A stretch of 64,000 bases of DNA from Gammaproteobacteria bacterium (lineage in GTDB: Bacteria; Pseudomonadota; Gammaproteobacteria; Nevskiales; Nevskiaceae): NCBI GenBank assembly GCA_026398815.1, contig JAPLSA010000025.1:1-64000 (forward strand), written 5' to 3'. Made by a program: the position numbers and the translations under genes. This document shows, one piece after another, positions 17,746 to 26,583 of this stretch (the first letter of the stretch is position 1; each line of letters begins with the position of its first letter). The notes beneath the pieces are model-generated. The model was not told where the DNA came from and searched no databases. It saw only the letters and a list, made by a program, of their open reading frames with translations.

Positions 17746-18438
17746 CTACTCGCGGCGCAGGATGCGGTCGACCAGCTGGTTGGCCCAGAAATTCGACTTG
17801 AACGACGCGGTCACCACCACCGGGTCGTAGTGCTGCGCCACCCAGTCCGGAAACGGGGTGCCAGGATGGGCGGCCAGGTGATCCCGGTAGCTGTAGAACA
17901 CCTGGTCGAGCACGCCGGTCTTGGCCGCCTTGATGTGGCCGTGGCGCCAGAAATCGAGCTGGCGCATCGCCGTGTCGAAGGGCTCGCCGCGCAGCAGCAG
18001 GAAGATCGTCGACACCATGCCGGCACGGTCCGCACCGGACTTGCAGTGGATCAGCAGCGGCTTCGGCAGGCGCTCTAGCAGCGCGATGATTTCCAGCAGC
18101 TCATCGCGCTGCGGCGCGCTGCGCGAACCGATCGGGAAATGCAGCAGCCGCAGGCCGATGCGCTTGCAGGTGTCCCATTCAAGCTGGTTGGAGCCGAGAT
18201 GGGTTTCGTTGCCGCGCAGGCTCAGCACGGTCTGGATGCCCGCCCGTTGCGCGCCTCTGAGCTGGTACGGCATCGGGTGGCCGCAGCGGTGCAGCTCGGG
18301 CGTGATCTTGAGTCGCGTGTTGTAGATGAAGCGGAAGATCGAGTGATCGACGAACAGCATGTTCAGCCAGGCACGGACGCGCGCCCAGGGCTTGAGCAGC
18401 GGCACATCCGGCGGCAGCACGGCGGTGCGGCGGCTCAT
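17746..18438 (-). CDS. CX5R (tyrosine/dual-specificity type) phosphatase of the lipid A/Kdo operon
   Basis: A 230-residue predicted cytoplasmic phosphatase with the cysteine phosphatase loop HCKSGADRAG at about residues 132-141. A DSP-like fold precedes it, with GIQTVLSLRG and a general-acid region upstream of the loop. The start codon overlaps the kdsB stop by 4 bp (ATGA), implying translational coupling. The neighbours are lpxK, a YcaR-like gene and kdsB, so a phosphorylated lipid A/Kdo-pathway substrate or regulatory protein tyrosine dephosphorylation are both plausible. It is not a low-molecular-weight PTP (the loop is internal, not N-terminal). The substrate is unknown. Confidence 0.8.
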   Translation of the reverse strand: MSRRTAVLPPDVPLLKPWARVRAWLNMLFVDHSIFRFIYNTRLKITPELHRCGHPMPYQLRGAQRAGIQTVLSLRGNETHLGSNQLEWDTCKRIGLRLLHFPIGSRSAPQRDELLEIIALLERLPKPLLIHCKSGADRAGMVSTIFLLLRGEPFDTAMRQLDFWRHGHIKAAKTGVLDQVFYSYRDHLAAHPGTPFPDWVAQHYDPVVVTASFKSNFWANQLVDRILRRE

Positions 18439-19205
18439 GCCCGCGCCTCCAGCAGTGCGGCAACCGCCTGCAGATCGGCCTCGGTGTCGACGCCTCGCGG
18501 CGCCGGCACGTCGGACACGCCGACGGCGATTCGCAACCCGGCTTCCAGCGCCCGCAGCTGCTCCAGCGCTTCGCAGGATTCGAGCTGCGAGGCAGGAAGC
18601 TGGCTGAACCGGCGCAGCGCGCCGACCCGGTAGGCGTACAGGCCGATGTGCCGGAACGCGAGGCCAGCCGGCAGCGGCGAGGTCGGCGACGTGCCTTCGC
18701 GCTTCCACGGAATCGGCGCCCGCGAGAAGTACAGCGCGTGGCCGTTGGCGGCGCGCACCACCTTCACGAAGTTCGGGTTCAGCCAGTCCTCGAGCTGATG
18801 CAGCGGATGGCACAGCGTGGCGATGTCGGCCGAAGGATCATCGGCCAGCAGGCGCGCCGCCTCGACCACCATCGCCGCCGGCATCAGCGGCTCGTCGCCC
18901 TGCAGGTTGACGACGATCTCCTCATCCGCCCAGCCGGCAGCGGTGGCGATCTCGTTGACCCGGTCGGTGCCTGAGGCGTGGGCCGGATCGGTCATCCGCA
19001 CGTCGGCGCCGAAGGCCGCACAGCGCGCCAGCACCTCGGCATCGTCGGTGGCGATGGTCACTGCGGCCGGCCCGGCGACCGCGCAGGCGGCCTGCCAGGT
19101 CCACTGCACCATCGGCTTGCCGGCCAGTTCGCGCAGCACCTTGCGCGGCAGGCGCGTGGAGCCGAGACGCGCCGGGATGACGATGCGGAAACGGCGTTCG
19201 CTCAC
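18435..19205 (-). CDS. kdsB: CMP-Kdo synthetase
   Basis: A 256-residue 3-deoxy-manno-octulosonate cytidylyltransferase that activates Kdo with CTP for transfer to lipid A. The N terminus has the nucleotide-binding [24 protein letters not shown] near residue 95 and ATLCHP follow, and [11 protein letters not shown] lies in the second half. Start GTG at 19205 overlaps the upstream TGA by three bases. An upstream in-frame extension is rejected because it lies inside that gene. It belongs to the msbA-lpxK-ycaR-kdsB-phosphatase operon. Confidence 0.95.
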   Translation of the reverse strand: MSERRFRIVIPARLGSTRLPRKVLRELAGKPMVQWTWQAACAVAGPAAVTIATDDAEVLARCAAFGADVRMTDPAHASGTDRVNEIATAAGWADEEIVVNLQGDEPLMPAAMVVEAARLLADDPSADIATLCHPLHQLEDWLNPNFVKVVRAANGHALYFSRAPIPWKREGTSPTSPLPAGLAFRHIGLYAYRVGALRRFSQLPASQLESCEALEQLRALEAGLRIAVGVSDVPAPRGVDTEADLQAVAALLEARA

Positions 19206-19381
19206 TTCAGTTCGTCGTCGCGCAGCGGCCGCGCTTCTTCTTCGAGCATCACCGGAATGCCGTCGCGCACCGGATAGGCGAGGCGCGAGGCCTTGCACCA
19301 GAGTTCCTGGACGTCCGGATGCCAGGTCAGCGGCCCCTTGGTGACCGGGCAGACGAGGATGTCGAGCAGGCGCTTGTCCAT
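19202..19381 (-). CDS. YcaR-like Trm112-family small protein
   Basis: A 59-residue protein, [18 protein letters not shown] at the start and [14 protein letters not shown] near the end: the UPF0434/Trm112 fold found between lpxK and kdsB in many proteobacteria. It has a single cysteine in the N-terminal strand (CPVTK) and a second one later (LWCKA), so zinc binding is not assured. Upstream in-frame codons exist, but this start gives the family length and an isolated short gene 4 bp after lpxK. The function in LPS synthesis is unknown. Confidence 0.88.
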   Translation of the reverse strand: MDKRLLDILVCPVTKGPLTWHPDVQELWCKASRLAYPVRDGIPVMLEEEARPLRDDELK

Positions 19382-19385
19382 GGAT

Positions 19386-20399
19386 TCAGAAGGATTTTCG
19401 GGGAAGACCGGACAGCAATTTTCGCACAAGCGCCGTGTCGGCCTCACCGATGTGCGCCTCGGCCGGCGCGTACCACAGGCCGGGCCTGGCGAACGCGGCG
19501 CACTTCACGGCGTCCTTCTCGGTCATCAGCACCGGCGCCGCATCGCCGAAGGCAAGATCGGCAGCCACGAAACGATGATGGTCCGGGAACGGTTGCGGAA
19601 TCACGACAAGACCGGCCGCCGTCAGCGCATCGAAAAAGCGCTGCGGATGGCCGATGCCGGCAACCGCGCGCACCGTCTGGCCACTAAATGCCGACAGCGG
19701 CCGCACCTCGCCGCTGTCCAGCGCCTGCGCCCGGTCGATGCCGAGCTGCATCGCCAGCTGCGGCCGGCCGTGCGCTGGCAGCGCCGTGCACAGCGCGCCG
19801 TTGACGATCACCGCATCGACATTGGCCAGCCGCGCCGCCGGTTCGCGCAGCGGCCCGGCCGGCAGCCGCGCGCCATTGCCGAGGCCGCGCGCGCCGTCGA
19901 TCACGCAGAACTCGAGATCGCGAGCCAGCCGGTAGTGCTGCAGGCCGTCGTCGGCGATCAGCAGGTCGACACGATCCTGCTCGATCAGCAGCCGCGCAGC
20001 GGCGACGCGATCCGGCGCCACCGCCACCGGCACGCCGCTGCGTCTTGCGATCAGCGCCGGCTCGTCGCCGCATTCGGCCGGATCGGTGCTGGCCGTGACC
20101 CGCAGCGGGTAATGCGCCGCGCGGCCGCCGTAGCCGCGGCTGATCACGCCGGGCCGAAAGCCGAGTGCCCTCGCCTGTTCGATCAGCCAGAGCGTCACCG
20201 GCGTCTTGCCGGTGCCGCCGACACTGATGTTGCCGACCACCACCACCGGCACCGGCACCGGCACCGGCAGGCGCACTGCCTGCGCCCGTTTCAACGCGGC
20301 GATGCGATCTGCGATCAGACCATACAGCGCGGCCAGCGGCTGCAGCACCAGCGGCGCCGACTCCGCCGAGTACCAGCGGCGTTCGAGCCAGCGTTTCAA
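19386..20399 (-). CDS. lpxK: Tetraacyldisaccharide 4'-kinase
   Basis: A 337-residue inner-membrane-associated kinase phosphorylating the 4' position of the lipid A disaccharide precursor. An amphipathic or membrane helix at the N terminus ([17 protein letters not shown]) precedes the P-loop [12 protein letters not shown] at about residues 56-67. [11 protein letters not shown] and [10 protein letters not shown] are further family motifs. The start appears to be TTG at 20399. No ATG or GTG in frame fits the conserved N terminus. It lies downstream of msbA, with an 88-bp inverted-repeat element in the gap. Confidence 0.94.
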   Translation of the reverse strand: MKRWLERRWYSAESAPLVLQPLAALYGLIADRIAALKRAQAVRLPVPVPVPVVVVGNISVGGTGKTPVTLWLIEQARALGFRPGVISRGYGGRAAHYPLRVTASTDPAECGDEPALIARRSGVPVAVAPDRVAAARLLIEQDRVDLLIADDGLQHYRLARDLEFCVIDGARGLGNGARLPAGPLREPAARLANVDAVIVNGALCTALPAHGRPQLAMQLGIDRAQALDSGEVRPLSAFSGQTVRAVAGIGHPQRFFDALTAAGLVVIPQPFPDHHRFVAADLAFGDAAPVLMTEKDAVKCAAFARPGLWYAPAEAHIGEADTALVRKLLSGLPRKSF

Positions 20400-20435
20400 G
20401 GCGCGGCCCGATCCGGGCAGCGACTTTCAGCAGCC

Positions 20436-20523
20436 GTCATTCCGGCGAAGGCCGGAATCCAGTGCCGTCCGACGCGCCCTGTTTGAAGGAGGCGTACTGG
20501 ATTCCGGCCTTCGCCGGAATGAC
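20436..20523. repeat. REP-like element with perfect 28-bp inverted arms
   Basis: The arms at 20436-20463 and 20496-20523 are exact inverse complements, separated by 32 nt, and each arm itself contains the palindrome TTCCGGCGAAGGCCGGAA. It sits between msbA and lpxK inside the operon. A related sequence is present at 33588-33756. Confidence 0.9.
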
Positions 20524-20553
20524 AGCTTTGTGATGAAAATGGGGCCATGCCCA

Positions 20554-22314
20554 TCAGGCCGCGACCGGCTCGTCGCGGAACTGCATGCGGTGCAGCGCAG
20601 CGTAGGCGCCATCGCCGGCGATCAGCGCCTCGTGCGTGCCCTGTTCGACGATCCGGCCCTGATCCATCACCACGATCATGTCGGCGCTCTGGATGGTTGA
20701 CAGGCGATGGGCGATCACCAGCGTCGTGCGGCCCTTCATCAGCTCGGTGAGCGCCTGCTGGATCGCCCGTTCGGATTCGGTGTCGAGCGCGCTGGTGGCC
20801 TCGTCGAGGATCAGGATCGGCGCGTCCTTGTACAGCGCGCGGGCAATGGTCAGGCGCTGCTTCTGGCCGCCGGACAAGTTGGCGCCATCCTGGCCGAGCA
20901 TCGTGTCCAGCCCCTGCGGCAGCCGCTCGATGAACTCCCAGGCGTGGGCGCGGCGCGCCGCTTCCTCGATCTTGTCGCGGGTGGCGCCGGTGGAGCCGTA
21001 GGCAATGTTGTCGGCGATGCTGGCGTTGAACAGCACGATGTTCTGATCGACCAGCGCCACCTGCCGGCGCAGGTCCGACAGCCGGTAGTCGCGGGCATCG
21101 AAGCCATCGAGCAGCAGCCGCCCGGACGTCGGGTCGTAGAAGCGCGGGATCAGCGACAGCAGCGTCGACTTGCCGCTGCCGGAGCGGCCGACGAAGGCCA
21201 CCGTCGCACCCGGCGCGACATCGAGGCTGACGCCATCCAGCGCGGCGCGGCCATCGGCCTCGTAGGCGAAGCGCACATCGTCGAAGCGCAGGCTGCCCCG
21301 GCTGCGTGCCAGCGGCCGGCTGCCGGCATCGGCCTCGACCGGCGTGTCGAGAAAGCGGAACAGATCGGCGCCGGCCACCAGCCCGCGCTGCAGGCGTTCG
21401 CTGATCGCGGTCATCGCCGCCATCGGCGCCCGCAGGCTCAGCATCGCGGCGATGAACGAGGCGAAGGTGCCGGCGCTGACGGTCTCGATCATGCCGGGCG
21501 CGGTGGCGACGAACACCAGCATCGCCACGCCGACGGCGGCGATCATTTCCAGCGCGCTGTTCGACGCCGCACCGCTGGCCGTCATCTTCAGGCTCTGCCG
21601 GCGCAGGTAGTCGTCCATGCGCCGGAACGCGTCCAGCACATAGCCTTCACCACCGTACAGCTTGAGGATGCGACGGCCTGTGATCGCTTCATCGGCGGAA
21701 TGGGTGATGCCGGCCACCGAGCCCTGCACGCGCTGCGACAGCTTCCGGAACCGGCGGTTGACCCAGGTGATCGACAGGCTCACCAGCGGCGCGATGGCCA
21801 GCGTGAACAGCGCCAGCTTCCAGCTGGTCCAGAACATCAGGCCGAGCAGGCCGATCGCCGACAGGCCGTCCTTGACGATCGCGGTCAAGACACCGGTGGC
21901 GCTGTCGGCCACCTGGTTGGCGTGGTAGGTCAGCTTGGTCTGCAGATCGGCGTTGCGCGACTTGTCGTGATGCGCCACCGGCACGTGCAGCAGATGCTCG
22001 AACACCTCGCAGCGCAGCCGCGACACCACGCGTTGGCCGACCGCCGCAATGCCGTAGGCGGCCGCGAAGCCGGCGATGCCGCGCAGCAGGAAGATGCCGA
22101 GAATCGCGAACGGCATCACCGCAATGACCTGGGTATCGCGCTCGACGAAGATCGAATCGATCAGCGGCTGGATCAGCCGCACGAAGGCCAGATCGGTGCC
22201 GGCAAAGGTGACCATGCCGAGCATCGCCAGCAGGAACAGCCGCCAGTGCGGCGCACCGTAGGCAAGCAGGCGACGCCAGACGGCGGCGGGGCGATACGGA
22301 TCGGGGGCACTCAT
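20554..22314 (-). CDS. msbA: Lipid A ABC transporter MsbA (permease-ATPase)
   Basis: A 586-residue half-transporter that flips lipid A-core across the inner membrane as a homodimer. An N-terminal membrane domain of six helices (about 15-310) precedes an ATPase domain with Walker A GRSGSGKSTL, signature LSGGQKQRLTIARAL, Walker B ILILDEATSALD and the switch histidine in IAHRLSTI. ATG at 22314 starts 88 bp from the divergent hinT gene, so the operon promoter should lie in that gap. It is followed by lpxK, the usual pair. Confidence 0.95.
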   Translation of the reverse strand: MSAPDPYRPAAVWRRLLAYGAPHWRLFLLAMLGMVTFAGTDLAFVRLIQPLIDSIFVERDTQVIAVMPFAILGIFLLRGIAGFAAAYGIAAVGQRVVSRLRCEVFEHLLHVPVAHHDKSRNADLQTKLTYHANQVADSATGVLTAIVKDGLSAIGLLGLMFWTSWKLALFTLAIAPLVSLSITWVNRRFRKLSQRVQGSVAGITHSADEAITGRRILKLYGGEGYVLDAFRRMDDYLRRQSLKMTASGAASNSALEMIAAVGVAMLVFVATAPGMIETVSAGTFASFIAAMLSLRAPMAAMTAISERLQRGLVAGADLFRFLDTPVEADAGSRPLARSRGSLRFDDVRFAYEADGRAALDGVSLDVAPGATVAFVGRSGSGKSTLLSLIPRFYDPTSGRLLLDGFDARDYRLSDLRRQVALVDQNIVLFNASIADNIAYGSTGATRDKIEEAARRAHAWEFIERLPQGLDTMLGQDGANLSGGQKQRLTIARALYKDAPILILDEATSALDTESERAIQQALTELMKGRTTLVIAHRLSTIQSADMIVVMDQGRIVEQGTHEALIAGDGAYAALHRMQFRDEPVAA

Positions 22315-22402
22315 GCCGAAATGGTAGCAGCCGGGTCGCGTCGTCTAAGATCGGGCACCCGCGAAAACCGCCTGTTCCACTTCAGGAAATCCCCGCCCCG
22401 CC

Positions 22403-22756
22403 ATGTCCAGCGCGCCCGCCAAAACGCTGTTCGAGAAGATCATCGCCCGCGAGATTCCCGCGACGATCGTCTTCGAGGACGAGCTCTGCATCGCCATCCG
22501 CGACATCAACCCGGTCGCTCCGACCCACATCCTGCTGATCCCCAAGAAGCCGATGCCGCGCCTCTGCGACGCAGTGCCGGAAGACCAGGCCCTGCTCGGC
22601 CACCTGATGCTGAAGGCCACCGCGATCGCCGAGGCCGAAGGCTATGGCGACGCCTACCGGCTGGTGGTCAACAACGGCGCCGCCGCCGGCCAGAGCGTGT
22701 TCCACCTGCACCTGCACATCGTCGCCGGCCGCCCCCTGAAGTGGCCACCGGGGTGA
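22403..22756 (+). CDS. hinT: HIT-family nucleoside phosphoramidase (HinT)
   Basis: A 117-residue purine nucleoside phosphoramidase/AMP-lysine hydrolase of the histidine triad family. FEKIIAREIPATIVFEDE is at the N terminus. The triad HLHLHIVAGRPL is near the end, with its active-site histidine two residues from the last. The length is normal. It is divergent from msbA. The stop codon lies at the beginning of a 73-bp repeat unit found again about 170 bp downstream. Confidence 0.94.
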   Translation: MSSAPAKTLFEKIIAREIPATIVFEDELCIAIRDINPVAPTHILLIPKKPMPRLCDAVPEDQALLGHLMLKATAIAEAEGYGDAYRLVVNNGAAAGQSVFHLHLHIVAGRPLKWPPG

Positions 22757-22990
22757 GAAGCCGGACGCTTGCGGCGCATTGCGCCGCCCGGCTTCGAACG
22801 CCACCGAGGAACGAGGTGGCCGGGCCGAGCCCCAGAACGTTGCTTCGAACGCCCGCGAGGAACGAGCGGGCCGGGGCGCAGCCAGAAGCCGGACGCTTGC
22901 GGAGCACTGGGCCGCCTGGGTGAGAGGCCAGACGCTTGCGGCGCACCGCGCCGCCCGGCCTCGAACGCCACCGAGGAACGAGGTGGCCGG
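22751..22990. repeat. Array of 73-bp intergenic direct repeats
   Basis: Copies at 22751-22823 and 22918-22990 differ at about 5 of 73 positions. Between them (22824-22917) lies a rearranged third copy whose two halves appear in swapped order. Each unit contains small palindromes such as GGCGC..GCGCC and CGAGGAACGAG. No gene is present. This fills the roughly 300-bp gap between hinT and the thioesterase gene. Confidence 0.85.
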
Positions 22991-23062
22991 AATGGCCATC
23001 ACCGCAAGGCCCGGCCGCCCTCGCCCATCATCCCGATCCGACCACCCACCGCCGCAGGCCCG

Positions 23063-23497
23063 ATGAGCATCCGCGCCACCTACCGCTACTTCCAGACCAT
23101 GCCGACGCGCTGGAAGGACAACGACCGCTACGGCCACGTCAACAACGTCGAGTACTACTCGTACTTCGACACGGTGTTGAACTGCTACCTGATCGACGAA
23201 GGCGGGCTCGACATCCACCACGGCACGGTGATCGGCTACATCGCCGAATCCAACTGCAGGTTCCTGCGCTCGGCCGCGTATCCGGATGTGCTCGAAGTCG
23301 GCCTGCGGGTCGGCAAGCTCGGCAACTCCTCGGTGCGCTACGAGCTGGCGCTGTTCAAGCGCGGCGAGGACGCGCCGCTGGCCGAGGCCTGGATCGTCCA
23401 CGTGTTCGTCGACCGGGCCAGCAACCGCCCGCATCCGATTCCGGACGGCATTCGCGCCGCCCTCGCCCGCATCCAGAGCCCGACCACCCCGCCATGA
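23063..23497 (+). CDS. Acyl-CoA thioesterase, 4HBT hotdog fold
   Basis: A 144-residue single-domain thioesterase related to YbgC/Fad[21 protein letters not shown] near residue 14 contains the catalytic aspartate region of 4-hydroxybenzoyl-CoA thioesterase-type enzymes. [19 protein letters not shown] is the central hotdog helix-strand. The start ATG follows a repeat-rich gap, and upstream in-frame codons belong to those repeats. Its stop overlaps the next start (ATGA), so it is coupled to the zinc dehydrogenase. Confidence 0.88.
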   Translation: MSIRATYRYFQTMPTRWKDNDRYGHVNNVEYYSYFDTVLNCYLIDEGGLDIHHGTVIGYIAESNCRFLRSAAYPDVLEVGLRVGKLGNSSVRYELALFKRGEDAPLAEAWIVHVFVDRASNRPHPIPDGIRAALARIQSPTTPP

Positions 23498-24633
23498 CGC
23501 TCAAGACCCGCGCCGCCGTCCTTCGCGAAATGGGCCTGCCGGCCCCGTACGCGCAATCGAAGCCGCTGTCGATCGAAACCATCGACCTCGCCCCGCCCGG
23601 CCCCGGTGAACTGCTGGTCAAGATGACCGCCGCCGGCCTCTGCCATTCGGACCTGAGCGTGATCGACGGCACGCGTCCGCGCGTGATGCCGATGGCGCTC
23701 GGCCACGAAGCCGCCGCCACGGTGATCGAATGCGGCGCCGACGTCACGGCCTTCAAGCCGGGCGACGACGTGGTGTTCTCGTTCGTCCCCGCCTGCGGCC
23801 ATTGCCAGCCCTGCGCCACCGGCCGCGCCGCGCTGTGCGAACCGGGCGCCAAGGCGAATGTCGCCGGCACCCTGCTGGCCGGCAGCCGGCGGCTGCAGTT
23901 CCCGGATGGCGGTGATGCGATTAACCACCACCTCGGCGTGTCCGGCTTCGCCGAGTACGCGGTGGTGTCGGCGGCCTCGGCGGTCAAGGTCCGGCCGGGC
24001 CTGGCGCCGGAGATCGCCGCCGTGTTCGGCTGCGCGGTACTGACCGGCGTCGGCGCCGTGGTCAACACCGCCAAGGTGCCACCGGGCGCCTCGGTCGCCG
24101 TATTCGGCTTGGGCGGTGTCGGCCTCGCCGCACTGCTCGGCGCGCGCGCCGCCGGTGCAGCAACCATCGTCGCGATCGATCTGCAGCCATCCAAGCTGGA
24201 ACTGGCGAAATCGCTCGGCGCCACGCACATCATCAACGCCGGGACTTCCGCCGATGTCGTCGCCGAAATTCGCGAAGCCACGCGCGGCGGCGCCGAATAC
24301 TGCTTCGAGAGCGTCGGCAACGAACGCGTGCTGCAGCAGGCTTATGCCGCCACCGCGCGCGGCGGCATGACCGTGACCATGGGCCTGCCGCACCCATCGA
24401 AGCAGTTCTCGATCTCGGCGGTCAGCCTGACCGTCGAAGAACGCACCGTGAAAGGCAGCTACATGGGCTCCTGCGTGCCCAGCCGCGACCTGCCGCGCTT
24501 CGTCGCGATGCACGACGCCGGCCTGCTGCCGGTCGAGCGGCTGCTGACCCACCGACTGAAGCTGGACGACATCAACGAAGGCTTCGACGTGCTGGCGCGT
24601 GGCGAAGCAGTGCGGCAGGTGGTGTTGTTCTGA
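23494..24633 (+). CDS. Zinc-dependent alcohol dehydrogenase (MDR superfamily)
   Basis: A 379-residue medium-chain dehydrogenase/reductase. Catalytic-zinc ligands lie in GLCHSD and GHEAA (about residues 48-75). The structural zinc knuckle is [15 protein letters not shown], and the NAD(P) fold carries [22 protein letters not shown] and [17 protein letters not shown] resemble the class III/aryl-alcohol branch. Substrate unknown. Translational coupling to the thioesterase suggests a shared acyl or aldehyde substrate pathway, which is inference. Confidence 0.9.
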   Translation: MTLKTRAAVLREMGLPAPYAQSKPLSIETIDLAPPGPGELLVKMTAAGLCHSDLSVIDGTRPRVMPMALGHEAAATVIECGADVTAFKPGDDVVFSFVPACGHCQPCATGRAALCEPGAKANVAGTLLAGSRRLQFPDGGDAINHHLGVSGFAEYAVVSAASAVKVRPGLAPEIAAVFGCAVLTGVGAVVNTAKVPPGASVAVFGLGGVGLAALLGARAAGAATIVAIDLQPSKLELAKSLGATHIINAGTSADVVAEIREATRGGAEYCFESVGNERVLQQAYAATARGGMTVTMGLPHPSKQFSISAVSLTVEERTVKGSYMGSCVPSRDLPRFVAMHDAGLLPVERLLTHRLKLDDINEGFDVLARGEAVRQVVLF

Positions 24634-24905
24634 GCCGCTGACCGACTCGCCTAAGTCGTCAGTACCGGGAGATCGATCCAGGCGTCTCGCCGACCGCAAC
24701 ACCGTGAACCCGGTCCCAAGACCGCCGCCCGGATCGCTACCTTCACAAGACGGCCGGATGCCATGATCCCAGCAGGCAAGACGCGGGGGCGTCTCGCGAA
24801 TAAGGGACGGCGTGGCAGTACCGTTTTCCATGCTGCCAAGACCATCGGTGTCTGAAATCACAAGATCAATCAAGGGGTTCCTGGTGACGATACGAACACA
24901 GAATC
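24634..24905. other. Intergenic DNA before the integron-like segment
   Basis: About 270 bp between the dehydrogenase and the first attC-like site. No gene, promoter or repeat was recognised. Confidence 0.4.
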
Positions 24906-24978
24906 GCCCAAGATTCGGATTAGGGGACCTGGAGAGCAGTACCCTAATCCGGAATCGGTCCCCTATTTGGCGTTGGGC
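24906..24978. other. attC-like recombination site (first of the cassette segment)
   Basis: The left core GCCCAAG (24906-24912) opposes the right core GTTGGGC (24972-24978). The inner arms TAGGGGACC (24921-24929) and GGTCCCCTA (24957-24965) are exact complements, and the apical part folds on GGATTAGGG / CCCTAATCC. The layout of core, unpaired spacer, inner arm and variable loop is that of an integron attC, with one mismatch in the left core. The next gene starts 8 bp after the right core. Confidence 0.6.
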
Positions 24979-24986
24979 TGCATGAA

Positions 24987-25580
24987 ATGAAAGTGTCGAT
25001 GTTCAAATGGCTGAAACCAAAAGAGCAGCAGGCGCCAACTCATCATCAGGCGGCGCTGAAAGGTTGTGAGCTGAGCTTCGAGTGCAATCTCAAGTGGGAA
25101 CAACTTGCGCCAACCTTACGAGAGCAAGTGCGGCACTGTTCCCAGTGCAGCAAGAGCGTACATCTCGTGCACACCCGAGAAGAGTTTGGGGTCGCTGTCC
25201 GGTTCAAACGGTGCGTCGCCATTTCTGATAACAACAACTTTGTTGGTGTCATCGGAGATACCGCGGGCTCAATGGACTGGATGGAAAGCGAGTGGCCAGA
25301 AATGCAACTCAGGCTCAACACCGAGCCCACCGCTGACATCGTTCTGCTTCTCCAGGAAATGTATCCAGCTCTTATGCTTAACCCGAAGTCTGAGGCTGAG
25401 CTTCTACAGCGCCTGTGGGTCAGTCTGGGCACATTGAATGAGCCAGAGGCAAAAGCACTTGTGCTTGAGGCAACCACGCTTGGCTTGCCTGTCGAGTTCC
25501 GTGCAAATGCAGCCCAACCATCAGTTCCACCCGACGTCCCGGCCTCCGCGGCTTCGCCGCTCCGGCCGGGCCGCGGGTGA
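24987..25580 (+). CDS. Hypothetical cassette-borne protein with cysteine motif
   Basis: A 197-residue predicted soluble protein, function unknown. Residues 26-80 contain a recurring arrangement of conserved-looking cysteines: CELSFECNLKWEQL, then HCSQCSKSVHLVHT and RCVAI. The C-x2-C pair suggests a small zinc-binding fold. The C-terminal 30 residues are encoded by the attC site itself, so the last residues (VPASAASPLRPGRG) are probably a read-into tail rather than a domain. An ATG five bases upstream is followed at once by a stop. Base composition is clearly more AT-rich than in neighbours. Flanking attC sites mark it as an integron cassette. Confidence 0.7.
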   Translation: MKVSMFKWLKPKEQQAPTHHQAALKGCELSFECNLKWEQLAPTLREQVRHCSQCSKSVHLVHTREEFGVAVRFKRCVAISDNNNFVGVIGDTAGSMDWMESEWPEMQLRLNTEPTADIVLLLQEMYPALMLNPKSEAELLQRLWVSLGTLNEPEAKALVLEATTLGLPVEFRANAAQPSVPPDVPASAASPLRPGRG

Positions 25581-25595
25581 ACTGGGGCGTTGGGC
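25512..25595. other. Integron attC recombination site
   Basis: The cores GCCCAAC (25512-25518) and GTTGGGC (25589-25595) are exact complements. Inner arms are CAGTTCCACCCG (25522-25533) and CGGGTGAACTG (25574-25584). They pair fully except for one unpaired C, the extrahelical base that orients integrase recognition in real attC sites. The apex folds as nested GC-rich hairpins around CGGCTTCGCCG. At 84 bp it has normal attC size. It contains the stop of the upstream gene and precedes the next ATG by 3 bp. Confidence 0.85.
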
Positions 25596-25598
25596 AGC

Positions 25599-25985
25599 AT
25601 GAAAGCACAGGTCACATTTGAAACGGACTTCTTCATGCCTGTAGCAGGCGAAGAGGAGAAGACAAGCCAAGGGCGCTTCGGTCAGGCTCTTGCAGAGTGG
25701 CTGCAAGTGCAGTTAACCGGCCGAGGCGTAGAGGTGGAGGGCGTTATTCCAGAAGACTTCGGCTGGGTAGTCATGGTGTCGCGCAAGCCATTCATGCTTT
25801 GGCTAGGTTGCGGCAACACTGATGGCTCAATAACTGAGTGGAGCATCTTCCCTGTAGCGGAGCCGTCACTCTTGCAGCGCATTTTCAAACGCCAAGTCAC
25901 GGGGCCGGCTGTTGAGGTGCTATGGAGTCACGTCAAGGCTATCGTGCCTGGCATTCCGTCAGTCAAGGGGATTGTGTGGGAGTAG
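25599..25985 (+). CDS. Hypothetical cassette-borne protein
   Basis: A 128-residue predicted soluble protein with no signal peptide or membrane segment. I do not recognise it. It opens MKAQVTFETDFFMPV and has a mixed strand-helix pattern (GWVVMVSRKPFMLWLGCGN, then EVLWSHVKAIV). A fold similar to small immunity or DUF cassette proteins is possible, with no firm evidence. The ATG is 3 bp after the attC right core, exactly where cassette genes begin. It is AT-richer than the genome average. Confidence 0.68.
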   Translation: MKAQVTFETDFFMPVAGEEEKTSQGRFGQALAEWLQVQLTGRGVEVEGVIPEDFGWVVMVSRKPFMLWLGCGNTDGSITEWSIFPVAEPSLLQRIFKRQVTGPAVEVLWSHVKAIVPGIPSVKGIVWE

Positions 25986-25995
25986 CGCCAGTGCT

Positions 25996-26045
25996 GCCCA
26001 AACATCGCTTCCAGCCGACGTGGTGGTGCCTCCGGCTTAGTGGAT
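25996..26045. other. Degraded attC remnant closing the cassette segment
   Basis: GCCCAAAC followed by ATCGCTTCCAGCCGACG closely resembles the left half of the attC at 25512. The expected right core (GTTGGGC type) is missing, and only a short CGGCT stretch and GGATG can pair. This looks like the decayed or truncated end of the array, 11 bp after the last cassette gene. Confidence 0.5.
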
Positions 26046-26250
26046 GCGCTGATCCAGTCGATCCGGTGCGCTGCGAAAGCCAAAGCCAGGACTGAGCTGC
26101 AGGCTTTTTTACTCGGCGACGCGCACATGACGCAGTAGGGCGGCACCTGGATGCCGTGCTGATCACCCCGAACAGCAACGACGCGAGCATAGCGCCGGCA
26201 TGCGACCAGGCCGCAAGCCTCCGTCGCCGGGTCCTGATCAACGCCGCAGC

Positions 26251-26504
26251 AATGCCACCGCCAGCACCAAGCGCGACGGCGGCCAGTTGGACAAGCCGTT
26301 CATCCAGGCGATCTTCCAGCCCGATCAGGAGAGCACCTCGCGATACGCGAGCGGGTCGAGGCCGATCCGTTCTTGCGCGAGAAGGACAGCGGCCTCAGCG
26401 GCATCGGCGCTGTCTGGCTAGCCACCACGTATGCCGAGCGCGATCCGGAAGCTTCAGCACCGGAGCGTCGGCGCGCTCGGCGGGTGCAGCCTGCCGGAGA
26501 CTGA
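26251..26504 (+). pseudogene. Possible frameshifted gene relic
   Basis: In an otherwise empty 598-bp gap (25986-26583), two adjacent frames read like ordinary protein. The first contains RDGGQLDKPFIQAIFQPDQE (about 26270-26330). The second, one frame over, contains ERVEADPFLREKDSGLSG and AVWLATTYAERD (from 26340), stopping at 26504. A single frameshift near 26335 would join them. I do not recognise the family. The rest of the gap shows nothing else. Confidence 0.25.
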
Positions 26505-26583
26505 GGGCGTGCCCGCAGGGAATCGACAGCCGCAGCGGCTGCCTGCACCGTCGGCGACGAACCCGAACCGGAGTGGCACGACG

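Noticed and set aside
22769..23062. Upstream extension of the thioesterase through the repeat array
   Set aside because: The added residues translate the 73-bp repeats. The hotdog domain and family start begin at 23063.
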